Counted from the stretch's first letter, positions 1 to 7,288 are shown. The stretch is DNA of 8,561 nt from Prevotella sp. UBA7782 (GCA_002480935.1 DLDC01000147.1:36601-45161); one strand, 5' to 3'. Notes: generated by a model not told the origin, from the letters alone. Numbers and translations: made by a program.

Positions 1-2483
1 GTGCTGATGGCACTATAGATTCGGGCACCGCTCAGGCTTTCGGCATGATTAAGACCGCCGTTTCTAAGAGCTATACCCTCAACAACCATGGCGCAGCTCC
101 TCTTGTCATCGACAGCATTGGCATGCCCGACGGCTTCACCACATCGTTGAACGCACCTGATACGATAGCTGCTCATCAGAGCAAAGAGTTCACCATAACG
201 GCCGATGCCGAGACGTCTGGCGTTCATTCAGGCAACATGGTGCTGAAGATATCGGGTGCAGACGATTTCGTCTTGCCGCTTTCATCCACCGTGCTCGACT
301 CTGCCAAGATGTTTGTAGACTTCGAGGACGGCAAGTTCCCACAGGGATTCATTGTCGGTAAGAACTGGAATGTAGAGCAGCGCGACTATAACTCGTCAGA
401 TAATGTATATCTTGCTGCTTCCGATTTGGTTGATGATACCAAGCTTATCACGCCGCTCTTGAAAGTGCAAGAGGGTGAGAAGATGAGCCTGGATGTAGCT
501 AAGACCGGTTACTACTCAAGTGATTCGCATCTCAAAATATACTATTCAACCGATCGCTCTCATTGGACGCTGGCCAAGACCATTAATAATTCTGACCTTC
601 TTTCCACCAGGTCGGGGGCAACTCGTTATTTCTTCAGCGACCTGAAGACCTTTGTTGTAGACAGCATTCCTGCCGGAAATTACTACATAGCTTTTGAGTC
701 CGGCTATGCTGCAATAGACAATATCTATGGTTTTGAGCGTGTACCGGTAGAGCATGATGCTTATTTCAAGGATGTGCTGTTACCGTCTGAGGGCGTTGTC
801 AACAATCCCTACACCGCAACAGCTACCCTCTTCAACAACAACTCTAAGGATGAACCGGCCGGCAGCTATAAGGTAGAACTTCAGTTAGACGGCAAGACGG
901 TGGCCACCGACTCTGCTTCTGTTGTCAAGGCCGACAGCATTGCAAGCTACAACTTTACCTTCGTGCCGCACAAGGCTGGCAATTATAAGGCCGCTATTGT
1001 ATTCACCTCAGGCGAATATGTTGTTCATACCGACACCGTAGATGTTACCGTAAAAGATGAAACATCCAACGCTGTTGTTCAGGCAGGCACCGTGGCAGGC
1101 ACAAATCAGAGCTATGTAGCTCCTATCAGCGTGTACTGGAAGTACAGTGTTTCGGATGTTATCTACACCGAGAAGATGCTCAAGGCAGCCGGACTGAAGA
1201 AGGGCGACAAGATTACGCGCATCAGCTTCAAAGGCTATAACACTTCGGGTGAGGTGTCAGCAGACGTCAAAGCCTGGATAGGCAACACAGCCGATACCCT
1301 CTATGCCGATGATTATGTGGTGCCAGACACCGCACGTCTGACGCTTATTACTAAGGCCAATTACACCATTCCTAAGATAGGAACAGACGATGAGCATGTG
1401 GTTTTGCTCAGCATAGACCTTCCTGAGGGCTTCGTCTACAATGGCCAAAGCATTCAGATGGTTGCGGGTTCTGCGCTTACCACCAGATACCAGCGTGCTA
1501 TGTTTGAGTATTCTACAGACAACCCCGTGGGCTTTGTGAAGCGCAACGACTCCGAGTTTGAGTGGAATACTGCCACAGCAACCGATTATATGCCAGTGCC
1601 TTACTTCACGGTAGAGAGAGAACCGTCTACTGTGTCTGGCCTCGTTAAGGGTAAGCTGGGCCATGTGGCCAATGCTCATCTCACTTTGCGCAATGGTGAG
1701 GTGCTCTATGAGGCAACATCAGACAGCACGGGTCACTATGTGATGAACGTAGTTCAGAATACCAAGAAGTATGCTCTGACCGTTACGGCCGATGGCTATC
1801 TGCCTTACACCGACTCCATTAGTTTCGACTCTCTGAACGTTGTGAAGGACGTAGAGCTCACGCTCGTACCCGACACCATCGTTGTTCCCGCAAGCGGATG
1901 GCTTGCTTACAGCAATTCACATGCCGTAGTGCTCGGCAATGTACTGCCCGCAGAGGCCACCTTCCATGCTGTGATAGGTGTTTATGAGAGCAGTGCTGTA
2001 ACGAAGCAACTGCCTCAGTACACCGTCATTCCGGCCAACCAGGGCTTGCTCATCAAGGCTCCGGCAGGCACTTATGTGTTCCCGCGCCATGACATGGACA
2101 TCAATGACAGCACGCAGAATGCAAAGAAAGAGCCTCAGGATGTAGAGAACTTGCTCTTGCCAACTTGCGACAGCGCTTTTGTTGTGACGGGAGGCGACAG
2201 CATTTATGTGCTCGATGAGGATGCTTCCAACACGGTTGGCTTCCGCAAGGCTTCCGCAGATGAGGTGGTTCCGGCACATTCTGCTTACCTTGTTATCCAT
2301 GAGGCAGAACCTCTCGAGTTCTATCCTCTCAAGGATGTGGTGCTCACTCGCATCAGCAACGCGCGCCCGTCGGCTTCTGGCTTAGACGTCAGCAAGCCTA
2401 TGTATGACCTGAGCGGCCGCAGAGTGGCAGCATCTTATAAGGGCATTGTGGTACAAGAAGGCAAGAAATATATCCTTCGTTGA
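1..2483 (+). CDS. Secreted multidomain surface protein, 5' end outside window (C-terminal 826 aa)
   Basis: The reading frame is open from base 3, before the first ATG at 45, and the residues there (GTIDSG...FG) fit a choice-of-anchor-D type beta domain, so 45 is internal and the gene starts upstream of the window. Numbering from that ATG, I see the end of the anchor-D-like domain (to about 87), a jelly-roll/cleaved-adhesin-like domain with FEDGKFPQGF (about 88-232), a CARDB-like Ig domain (about 234-336), a beta-rich domain (about 344-525), a carboxypeptidase-regulatory-like domain (about 527-606) and a domain with the VIPANQGLLIKAP motif common in Prevotella and Bacteroides secreted proteins (about 613-765). 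The last residues, MYDLSGRRV...KGIVVQEGKKYILR, resemble a type A sorting domain for type IX secretion. Role is inferred: an extracellular adhesin or the C-terminal part of a secreted enzyme; any catalytic domain would lie before the window. Confidence 0.85.
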   Translation, partial: ADGTIDSGTAQAFGMIKTAVSKSYTLNNHGAAPLVIDSIGMPDGFTTSLNAPDTIAAHQSKEFTITADAETSGVHSGNMVLKISGADDFVLPLSSTVLDSAKMFVDFEDGKFPQGFIVGKNWNVEQRDYNSSDNVYLAASDLVDDTKLITPLLKVQEGEKMSLDVAKTGYYSSDSHLKIYYSTDRSHWTLAKTINNSDLLSTRSGATRYFFSDLKTFVVDSIPAGNYYIAFESGYAAIDNIYGFERVPVEHDAYFKDVLLPSEGVVNNPYTATATLFNNNSKDEPAGSYKVELQLDGKTVATDSASVVKADSIASYNFTFVPHKAGNYKAAIVFTSGEYVVHTDTVDVTVKDETSNAVVQAGTVAGTNQSYVAPISVYWKYSVSDVIYTEKMLKAAGLKKGDKITRISFKGYNTSGEVSADVKAWIGNTADTLYADDYVVPDTARLTLITKANYTIPKIGTDDEHVVLLSIDLPEGFVYNGQSIQMVAGSALTTRYQRAMFEYSTDNPVGFVKRNDSEFEWNTATATDYMPVPYFTVEREPSTVSGLVKGKLGHVANAHLTLRNGEVLYEATSDSTGHYVMNVVQNTKKYALTVTADGYLPYTDSISFDSLNVVKDVELTLVPDTIVVPASGWLAYSNSHAVVLGNVLPAEATFHAVIGVYESSAVTKQLPQYTVIPANQGLLIKAPAGTYVFPRHDMDINDSTQNAKKEPQDVENLLLPTCDSAFVVTGGDSIYVLDEDASNTVGFRKASADEVVPAHSAYLVIHEAEPLEFYPLKDVVLTRISNARPSASGLDVSKPMYDLSGRRVAASYKGIVVQEGKKYILR

Positions 2484-2500
2484 TATTTCTGAATAACCCT

Positions 2501-2546
2501 AAGTGTGGCGTGGCAGGCTTTTCTGTCACGCCACGTTTGGCTTTTT
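2501..2546 (+). terminator. Intrinsic terminator of the surface-protein gene
   Basis: A 12-bp stem (2505-2516 with 2523-2534, GTGGCGTGGCAG against CTGTCACGCCAC, one G-U pair) with a 6-nt loop, extended by weak A-T and G-U pairs on the outside, begins 21 bases after the stop codon. It is followed by a T5 run at 2542-2546. It separates the surface-protein gene from the yceI-like gene. Confidence 0.75.
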
Positions 2547-2632
2547 ACGGTTCTTACTACGATCAGACAAGGGCAAAAACTGTTTTTCAGCAGTTTCTCA
2601 AAGTGTTTTTTCCTATATTGTAGAATAATTAT

Positions 2633-2640
2633 TACCTTTG
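2633..2640 (+). promoter_or_regulatory. Bacteroidota -7 promoter element for the YceI-family gene
   Basis: TACCTTTG matches the Bacteroidota consensus TAnnTTTG perfectly and lies 43 bases before the ATG at 2683. No clean -33 TTTG is visible at the usual 19-21 base spacing; a T-rich run at about 2606-2611 is the only candidate. Confidence 0.65.
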
Positions 2641-2642
2641 CC

Positions 2643-2660
2643 GTTACGTATATACGTAAC
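2643..2660. repeat. Perfect 18-bp palindrome at the yceI transcription start
   Basis: GTTACGTATATACGTAAC equals its own reverse complement over all 18 bases. It begins 2 bases after the TAnnTTTG element, so the expected transcription start (about 2645-2648) falls inside it, and it ends 22 bases before the ATG. Position and symmetry suggest an operator for a dimeric regulator, or a hairpin at the 5' end of the mRNA. No regulator can be named from the sequence. Confidence 0.6.
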
Positions 2661-2682
2661 ATTCAAATCCGTTATTTTTTGT

Positions 2683-3261
2683 ATGAAGAAAATCATTTCA
2701 ATTATGTTTATGCTGGTCTTTGCGCTCGCCATGAACGCCCAGACCGGCACGTGGAAAAACGATAAGGCTCACACGCGCATAGGCTTTGAGGTGAAACATG
2801 CCGGTTTGTCGTTTGTGAGCGGACGCTTCACCGACTTCGATATTAGCGTAGACGCGCAGGGCAAGAACTATCTCAACTCAAAGGTTACGGCCGTTATTCG
2901 CACCAAGAGCATAGCTACGGGTGTGGAGGCGCGCGACAATCATTTGCGCTCAGCCGACTTCTTCGATGCTGACGTATATCCCACGATGACCTTCAAGGCC
3001 ACCAAAGCCGTGCTACTTTCTAGGACTCACGGCAAGCTATATGGCACGCTCACCATCCGGAACGTTACCAAGGCTGTTGTGCTTGATGCCTGGCTCATTG
3101 CCCATAAGGTGAGCCCGATGTCTAAGGTCATGACAGCCGGTTTCCGTCTGAAAGGCACTGTGAAGCGCTCAGACTTTGGCTTGGGCCCCAAGTTCCTGCC
3201 CGATCTTATCGGAAACGAGGTGAATATCATCATCGATGCAGAATTTTCACCGGCCAAGTAG
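2683..3261 (+). CDS. Exported YceI-family lipid-binding-like protein
   Basis: The protein is 192 aa. I chose the ATG at 2683 over the in-frame ATG at 2638 because it gives a clean signal peptide, MKKIISIMFMLVFALAMNAQ, with likely cleavage at NA/Q, and because 2638 lies inside the promoter element. The mature part fits the YceI beta-barrel fold (about 170 aa, usual length): W24...H30 with RIGFEVKH and GLSFVSGRF near the start, the family-typical stretch NHLRSADFFDADVYPTMTF at 87-105, GTLTIRNVTK at 121-130, and SDFGLG at 163-168. YceI proteins are periplasmic lipocalin-like barrels that bind isoprenoid or other amphipathic ligands; the physiological role is often unknown, so ligand is not assigned. 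It appears to be a single-gene unit, with a terminator before it, its own promoter, and a hairpin after it. Confidence 0.9.
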   Translation: MKKIISIMFMLVFALAMNAQTGTWKNDKAHTRIGFEVKHAGLSFVSGRFTDFDISVDAQGKNYLNSKVTAVIRTKSIATGVEARDNHLRSADFFDADVYPTMTFKATKAVLLSRTHGKLYGTLTIRNVTKAVVLDAWLIAHKVSPMSKVMTAGFRLKGTVKRSDFGLGPKFLPDLIGNEVNIIIDAEFSPAK

Positions 3262-3272
3262 CATCGGGCTAA

Positions 3273-3304
3273 GGTAGCATGAGCTAGTCAGTGCTCATGC
3301 TATC
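3273..3304 (+). terminator. Hairpin downstream of the YceI-family gene (no T-tract)
   Basis: TAGCATGAGC (3275-3284) pairs perfectly with GCTCATGCTA (3293-3302) around an 8-nt loop, extended by a G-U and a G-C pair. It starts 12 bases after the stop codon. There is no T-run on either strand, so it may be a 3'-end stabiliser or weak terminator rather than a canonical intrinsic terminator. Confidence 0.4.
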
Positions 3305-3324
3305 CGTCAGCATTCGTCGTTGAT

Positions 3325-3593
3325 AAACCGTAGGTAGGAACCCGGCAGTTTCGTTCTTCAGGGCTCTTGCCCACGCTTACGGCGGTTTAATCTATTCTTA
3401 TCATGAAGAAGAAGCATCTTATACCCTCCGTCTATAAGATGCTTATGTCATGGCGGGTGATGCAGACGAGCATCCCTAGGTGGGCAGAAAGTCTGTGCTT
3501 TACGCACTTTTCTTCTTGTTGGTTGAGGCTCTTCTGTCCCCAAGCCCATGCAGCAACGTCTGTCTAGCGGTGGGCAATGTAAGAACAAATTGC
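3325..3593 (+). ncRNA. Candidate structured RNA: leader of the AEC transporter or independent small RNA
   Basis: This gene-free stretch contains nested complementary segments that I traced by hand. The closing helix pairs 3345-3358 (GCAGTTTCGTTCTT) with 3581-3593 (AAGAACAAATTGC): 13 pairs, one G-U, one bulged C. Inside, TGCCCAC (3368-3374) can pair with either of two GTGGGCA copies (3480-3486 or 3570-3576). A perfect 12-bp stem (3412-3423 with 3433-3444, 9-nt loop) is extended by CATGA/TCATG (3402-3406, 3448-3452). With the 3480 partner, the bubble between the two helices is 27 by 27 nt, and its 3' side can form a GATGC/GCATC hairpin. A further hairpin at 3487-3512 is followed by a T/C-rich run. 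The rod-with-bubble layout recalls 6S RNA, but I find no confirming sequence signature, no convincing promoter, and the strand is not certain; + is favoured because the region ends 17 bases before the next gene. Confidence 0.35.
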
Positions 3594-3610
3594 TTTAATA
3601 ACATCTTGTT

Positions 3611-4528
3611 ATGGAAAATCTACGTGTGATGATAACCTTGTTTGTCATCGTTGTTTTGGGCTACGTGCTGGCTAAGCTGCGCTATATGAGTGCCGACTTC
3701 TGCCGCCAGCTCTCGGCCATAGTGGTGGATGTGACGTGCCCGCTGCTCATCTTGTCGTCTGTGATGGGCGACACCCTGCCTTCGCGAGCCCTCATCCTGC
3801 CTCTGGTGGGGGTGGGCGTGCTCTCCTATGTCATCCTTACGGCGGTGGTCTATATCGTGCCGCGCGCCTTTACCAAGAGCCCGGCCGACCGTGGCGTCAT
3901 AGGCTTTGCGCTGATGTTTGCCAATGTGGGCTTCATAGGCTATCCCATCGTGGCCTCCATCTTTGGCTCCACGGCCGTTTTTTATGCCGCGTTGCTCAAC
4001 ATGGCCAATACCTTCTTCATCTTCACCGTGGGTGTTGACCTGGTGAAAGGACATGACAATGACGGGCAGAAGCATCGCTTTAACGCTAAGGTGTTGCTCA
4101 GTCCGGGCTTGCTGGCTGCCTATGCGGCCGTCATCATCGTGGCCTTGGGCGTGCACGTCAGTCCCCTCATTGCGCGTCCCGTCACCATGGTGGGCAACAT
4201 CACCGTGCCCGCTTCGCTCATGGTGATAGGCGCTACCATGGCCTCGCTGCCCTTGCGCGACATGCTGGGCAACCGTCTTGTCTATGCCGTGTCGGTCTTG
4301 CGGTTGGGCGTGCTGCCCCTCATGTTCTATTTTCTGTTCCGCCTTCTGGGCGTAGATGCTATGGTCAATGACATCAACACGGTGGTGTTGGCCATGCCTG
4401 TGGCCTCCTTCGGCACCATGTTCTGCATGAAGTATGGCCGTGATGTGCGGCTCATGACCGAGCTGACGTTCATCACCACGGTGGGTTCCATCATCACTAT
4501 ACCCCTCATCACCCTTATCTTTCATTAG
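3611..4528 (+). CDS. AEC (auxin efflux carrier) family transporter
   Basis: A 305-aa, very hydrophobic inner-membrane protein with about ten membrane segments in two halves, joined by a hydrophilic loop around residues 146-160 (KGHDNDGQKHRFNAK). Family marks: the N-terminal segment with GYVLAKLRYMS, the broken-helix motif FANVGFIGYPI at 103-113, the second-half counterpart NITVPASLMVIGATMA at 196-211, and the C-terminal AMPVASFGTMFCMKYGRD at 261-278. Members of this family (bile/arsenite/riboflavin transporter superfamily relatives) carry organic anions such as malate or malonate, or other solutes; substrate cannot be read from the sequence. The gene is visibly richer in G and C at third codon positions than its neighbours, which also produces a long histidine-rich shadow frame on the opposite strand. 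It follows a structured leader-like region and has no recognisable TAnnTTTG promoter close by. Confidence 0.88.
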   Translation: MENLRVMITLFVIVVLGYVLAKLRYMSADFCRQLSAIVVDVTCPLLILSSVMGDTLPSRALILPLVGVGVLSYVILTAVVYIVPRAFTKSPADRGVIGFALMFANVGFIGYPIVASIFGSTAVFYAALLNMANTFFIFTVGVDLVKGHDNDGQKHRFNAKVLLSPGLLAAYAAVIIVALGVHVSPLIARPVTMVGNITVPASLMVIGATMASLPLRDMLGNRLVYAVSVLRLGVLPLMFYFLFRLLGVDAMVNDINTVVLAMPVASFGTMFCMKYGRDVRLMTELTFITTVGSIITIPLITLIFH

Positions 4529-4658
4529 CCAGCAGGTAAGAAAACTCTGTTTCTCGTCACTTTCATCCGTCAATAGGTGCCCGTTGAGTCACTTGTCTGG
4601 GCCTTTTGGGACGGCTCTATAAGTTATTGATTTTCAGTATGTTATTAGTGACTTTACG

Positions 4659-4738
4659 AAAATGCCCTTTTCGCCATGCAAAAATGCCCTTTTTGCGTGC
4701 TGAAACAGGCCTTTTGGACTCGCAAAAAGGCCTGTTTT
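4659..4738. repeat. Array of four A-tract/GC-core/T-tract units with 22-bp period
   Basis: Four units, AAAATGCCCTTTT (4659-4671), AAAAATGCCCTTTTT (4680-4694), AAACAGGCCTTTT (4703-4715) and AAAAGGCCTGTTT (4725-4737, inside 4724-4738), are separated by 8-nt spacers. Their centres lie at 4665, 4687, 4709 and 4731, exactly 22 bp apart, about two helical turns. Units 1 and 2 share a sequence; units 3 and 4 are perfect 13-bp inverted copies of each other and can form a hairpin with a 9-nt loop. The array sits in the 405-base gap between the transporter and the thioredoxin-esterase gene. Confidence 0.8.
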
Positions 4739-4904
4739 GCCACCGTGAGTGCCAGCATTAAATGATGATGGTTGTTGTTTGCGCCATTCTGATGTGATGG
4801 TACTTATGCCGAAGTAGGATGATGGTCGGTGTCAAGTAGCGCTCGTAAACGTTAATAATCATTATAAAGAGATTGCGAGATGCACCTTAAAGCGATGAAA
4901 TTTT

Positions 4905-4912
4905 TATCTTTG
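4905..4912 (+). promoter_or_regulatory. Bacteroidota -7 promoter element for the thioredoxin-esterase gene
   Basis: TATCTTTG is a perfect TAnnTTTG match 21 bases before the ATG at 4934, implying a very short 5' leader. A -33 TTG is not found at the usual spacing (nearest is at 4873-4875, about ten bases too far). Confidence 0.65.
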
Positions 4913-4933
4913 TAGTGATAAATTCTTAGGGAC

Positions 4934-6247
4934 ATGAAGAGATTACTGGTTACGTTGGCGGTTCTGTTTGCCATCGTCTTTACGGCGAGAGCACAGTGGG
5001 ATTTAGATGAGAAGTATGCTTCTGATTTGGTGAAAAGCGGTTCTGTAGCCCCTGACTTCAAGATGAAGACAGTTGAAGGTAAAACGCTTAGCCTGAAACC
5101 ATATAAGAGCAGATATGTTGTGCTTGACTTTTGGGCCTCGTGGTGCCCCGATTGTCGCAAAGATATGTATAATGTGCAGCGCATGTATCGCACGTTTCAC
5201 CCTTACGGCGTAGAGTTTATAGGCATCAGCATGGATACCGATGCCGCAGCATGGAAGAAAGCCATAGCCCGATATGGGCTTGCCTATCCACAGGTTAGTG
5301 AGCTGGTGAAGTTTCACGACTCGAAGATTGCTGCCCTTTATGGCGTGAAGTGGCTACCCTCGATGGTGCTCATCGATTCTCAGGGCAAGGTGGTGCTCTC
5401 TACAGTGCTCTCTTATAAGATGGAGCGCACGCTCACAGAGCTAATGGCGCAGAAGCATCCTGTGCCTGTAAATGGTGCGACAGACAGCTTGACATTGACG
5501 GGCAGCAAAGGCAAGTTGGCAGCGGTAATACAAAAGCCGGTACTGACAAGCGGTGAGAAAGTGCCGATGGCCATCATCATGCACGGCTTTACAGGCAATA
5601 AGGAGGAGCGGCTGCTGAGGCTCATTGCCGACTCGTTGCAGAGCCATGGTATAGCCTCGATACGCTTCGACTTCAACGGTCATGGCCACAGTGAGGGTCG
5701 CTTTGAGGATATGACGGTGCCCAATGAAATAGAAGATGCCAAAATGGTATATGAATATGTAGCTGCCTTGCCCTATGTGGCTGCTTCACGCATAGCGCTG
5801 GTGGGCCACAGTCAGGGTGGGGTGGTGGCGGCGATGACCGCAGGCGAGCTCGGTTTGCCACGCGTAGCTGCCGTAGCATTGCTGGCTCCGGCTGCCGTGT
5901 TGCGCGATGATGCCATCCGTGGCAACACCATGGGCGCAAGATATAATCCTCTGGATCCGCCAAAAAGTGTGCCCATCTTCGGCGGTCATAACCTGGGAGC
6001 CGGTTATATACGCTCGGCATTCACACTGCCCATTTATGAGACAGCGGCACGTTACAGCGGTCCGGCAACCATCATCCATGGCACGGCCGACCGTGTAGTG
6101 CCCTACACCTACGGCGAGCGCTTCCACGAACAGTGGAGAAACAGCGAATGGCATCTGCTGGAATACTTTGACCATGGGTTCACACAGAACATGTATCGTG
6201 TGGCAGGGCTTACCTCAGAGTTTCTCACACGCACGTTGGGAAAATAA
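4934..6247 (+). CDS. Exported fusion: TlpA-like thioredoxin domain plus cinnamoyl-esterase-like alpha/beta hydrolase
   Basis: The protein is 437 aa. It begins with a signal peptide (residues 1-20, ending TARA, then Q), so it acts outside the cytoplasm. Residues about 36-172 form a TlpA/AhpC-TSA-type thioredoxin fold: APDF, VVLDFWASWCPDC with active cysteines C71 and C74, and the cis-proline motif WLPSM (P142). Residues about 184-437 form an alpha/beta hydrolase resembling bacterial cinnamoyl/feruloyl esterases: oxyanion loop HGFTGNKEE (217-225), RFDFNGHGHSEG (244-255), nucleophile elbow GHSQGG with S293, acid D386 in HGTADRVVP, and H414 in FDHGF, so the full triad is present. The family hydrolyses small ester bonds such as feruloyl esters of plant cell walls; the substrate here is inferred only. 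AGGGA just before the ATG could serve as a ribosome site. oxyR follows after 40 bases with no terminator visible. Confidence 0.9.
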   Translation: MKRLLVTLAVLFAIVFTARAQWDLDEKYASDLVKSGSVAPDFKMKTVEGKTLSLKPYKSRYVVLDFWASWCPDCRKDMYNVQRMYRTFHPYGVEFIGISMDTDAAAWKKAIARYGLAYPQVSELVKFHDSKIAALYGVKWLPSMVLIDSQGKVVLSTVLSYKMERTLTELMAQKHPVPVNGATDSLTLTGSKGKLAAVIQKPVLTSGEKVPMAIIMHGFTGNKEERLLRLIADSLQSHGIASIRFDFNGHGHSEGRFEDMTVPNEIEDAKMVYEYVAALPYVAASRIALVGHSQGGVVAAMTAGELGLPRVAAVALLAPAAVLRDDAIRGNTMGARYNPLDPPKSVPIFGGHNLGAGYIRSAFTLPIYETAARYSGPATIIHGTADRVVPYTYGERFHEQWRNSEWHLLEYFDHGFTQNMYRVAGLTSEFLTRTLGK

Positions 6248-6287
6248 ATTTTATCTTATGGTTCATTGATAAACACATCGTACGCGT

Positions 6288-7214
6288 ATGACCTTACAGC
6301 AAATGGAATATATCCTTGCCCTTGACAGATTGGGCAATTTTGCCAAGGCTGCCGACTATTGTGACGTGACGCAGCCCACATTAAGCTCTATGATACAGAA
6401 ATTAGAGACAGAGTTAGGGCTTAAGATTTTTGATCGCCGCCGTCAGCCAGTCGTTGCTACCAAGGCGGGACGTGCTGTCATCGACCAGGCTAAGGAGGTG
6501 CTTTATCAAGCCCGTCGGCTGCGAGAGGTGGTAGAGGAGGAGAAGGAAACGCTTCTCGGCACCTTCTATATTGGTGTGCTGCCCACCATAGCGCCCTATC
6601 TTATACCACATTTCTTCCCCCAGCTGCTGCGAAGCCATCCGGAGATGGACGTGCGCATCATTGAGATGAAAACCTCAGCCATGAAGCAAGCCTTGCTGCA
6701 TGGTGACATCGATGCCGGTATTTTGGCCAAGACTGATGATATGGAGGCCTTTGAGGCTGTGCCCCTTTATTCGGAGCGTTTTTATGCCTATGTCTCTGAG
6801 AATGACCCCTTGTTTGCCAAACAACGCGTGAAGGCCGTTGACTTCGGCAATGAGTTTCTTTGGTTGCTCGATGAGGGGCATTGCTTTCGCGACCAGCTCA
6901 TCAGATATTGCCAGCTCAAATCGGCTGCCGTGAGCAAGAAAGCCTATGCCTTGGGGAGCATTGAGACTTTCATGCGCATCGTAGAAAACGGCAAGGGTGT
7001 GACCTTTATCCCTGAGCTGGCCCTCTCGCAGCTCAGTGCCGCACAACTGAGACTTGTACGTCCCTTCGCTCTGCCCGAACCACGCCGCGAGATAATTATG
7101 GTTACACCCCGTGACTTCATCCGTGTCAAGCTTCGCACAATGCTTGTTGAGAGTATACAGGCCGGTGTGCAGCCCTTGCTGAAGCGAGACTATACATCGA
7201 AAACGCGCCAGTAA
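6288..7214 (+). CDS. oxyR: OxyR, LysR-family hydrogen peroxide-sensing regulator
   Basis: The protein is 308 aa, the normal LysR-family length. The N-terminal winged helix-turn-helix (about 1-60) includes LGNFAKAADYCDVTQPTLSS and the LELGLKIFDR-type region; a linker helix follows (about 61-90), then a substrate-binding-protein-like domain. The decisive feature is DEGHCFRDQLIRYC: C199 and C208 with eight residues between, the same spacing and numbering as the peroxide-sensing cysteines of E. coli OxyR. Oxidation of this pair to a disulfide switches the tetramer into its activating form; known targets in Bacteroidota include dps, catalase and alkyl hydroperoxide reductase. The gene starts 40 bases after the thioredoxin-esterase fusion. 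Only a degraded promoter-like TATCTTATG (6252-6260) is seen between them, so cotranscription is possible. It converges on dps. Confidence 0.93.
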   Translation: MTLQQMEYILALDRLGNFAKAADYCDVTQPTLSSMIQKLETELGLKIFDRRRQPVVATKAGRAVIDQAKEVLYQARRLREVVEEEKETLLGTFYIGVLPTIAPYLIPHFFPQLLRSHPEMDVRIIEMKTSAMKQALLHGDIDAGILAKTDDMEAFEAVPLYSERFYAYVSENDPLFAKQRVKAVDFGNEFLWLLDEGHCFRDQLIRYCQLKSAAVSKKAYALGSIETFMRIVENGKGVTFIPELALSQLSAAQLRLVRPFALPEPRREIIMVTPRDFIRVKLRTMLVESIQAGVQPLLKRDYTSKTRQ

Positions 7215-7228
7215 GTTTACCGGCGCGT
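7203..7228. terminator. Hairpin over the oxyR stop codon between convergent genes
   Basis: ACGCGCC (7203-7209) pairs perfectly with GGCGCGT (7222-7228), with an inner GTAA/TTAC pairing; the oxyR stop codon (7212-7214) lies in the inner part. No T-run follows; a second small hairpin, AGAC/GTCT (7234-7246), comes next. It probably limits readthrough between oxyR and dps, but it is not a canonical intrinsic terminator. Confidence 0.35.
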
Positions 7229-7288
7229 CTGTTAGACTCTTCGTCTCGCCTTGCATGCATCTGCGGGCTAAACTATGTTGTGAAACCT

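Noticed and set aside
2638..2682. Upstream in-frame ATG that would lengthen the YceI-family protein by 15 residues
   Set aside because: It overlaps the TAnnTTTG promoter and would place MPLRIYVTFKSVIFC before an otherwise ideal signal peptide.
3325..3593. RNase P RNA, tmRNA or SRP RNA in the structured gap
   Set aside because: None of their conserved core sequences, such as the GAAAGTCCGG of RNase P or the tRNA-like 3' end of tmRNA, is present on either strand.
3620..4573. 317-codon open frame on the minus strand opposite the AEC transporter, very rich in His, Gly, Asp and Gln
   Set aside because: It is the antisense shadow of a GC-rich hydrophobic gene: membrane-protein codons read backwards give His/Gln/Asp-rich protein. 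No domain, no promoter, and the plus-strand product is a clear family member.
4575..4605. Possible weak terminator after the AEC gene (GCCC/GGGC with TTTT)
   Set aside because: Only four strong pairs, a long loop of about 15 bases and a short T-run; not enough to call.
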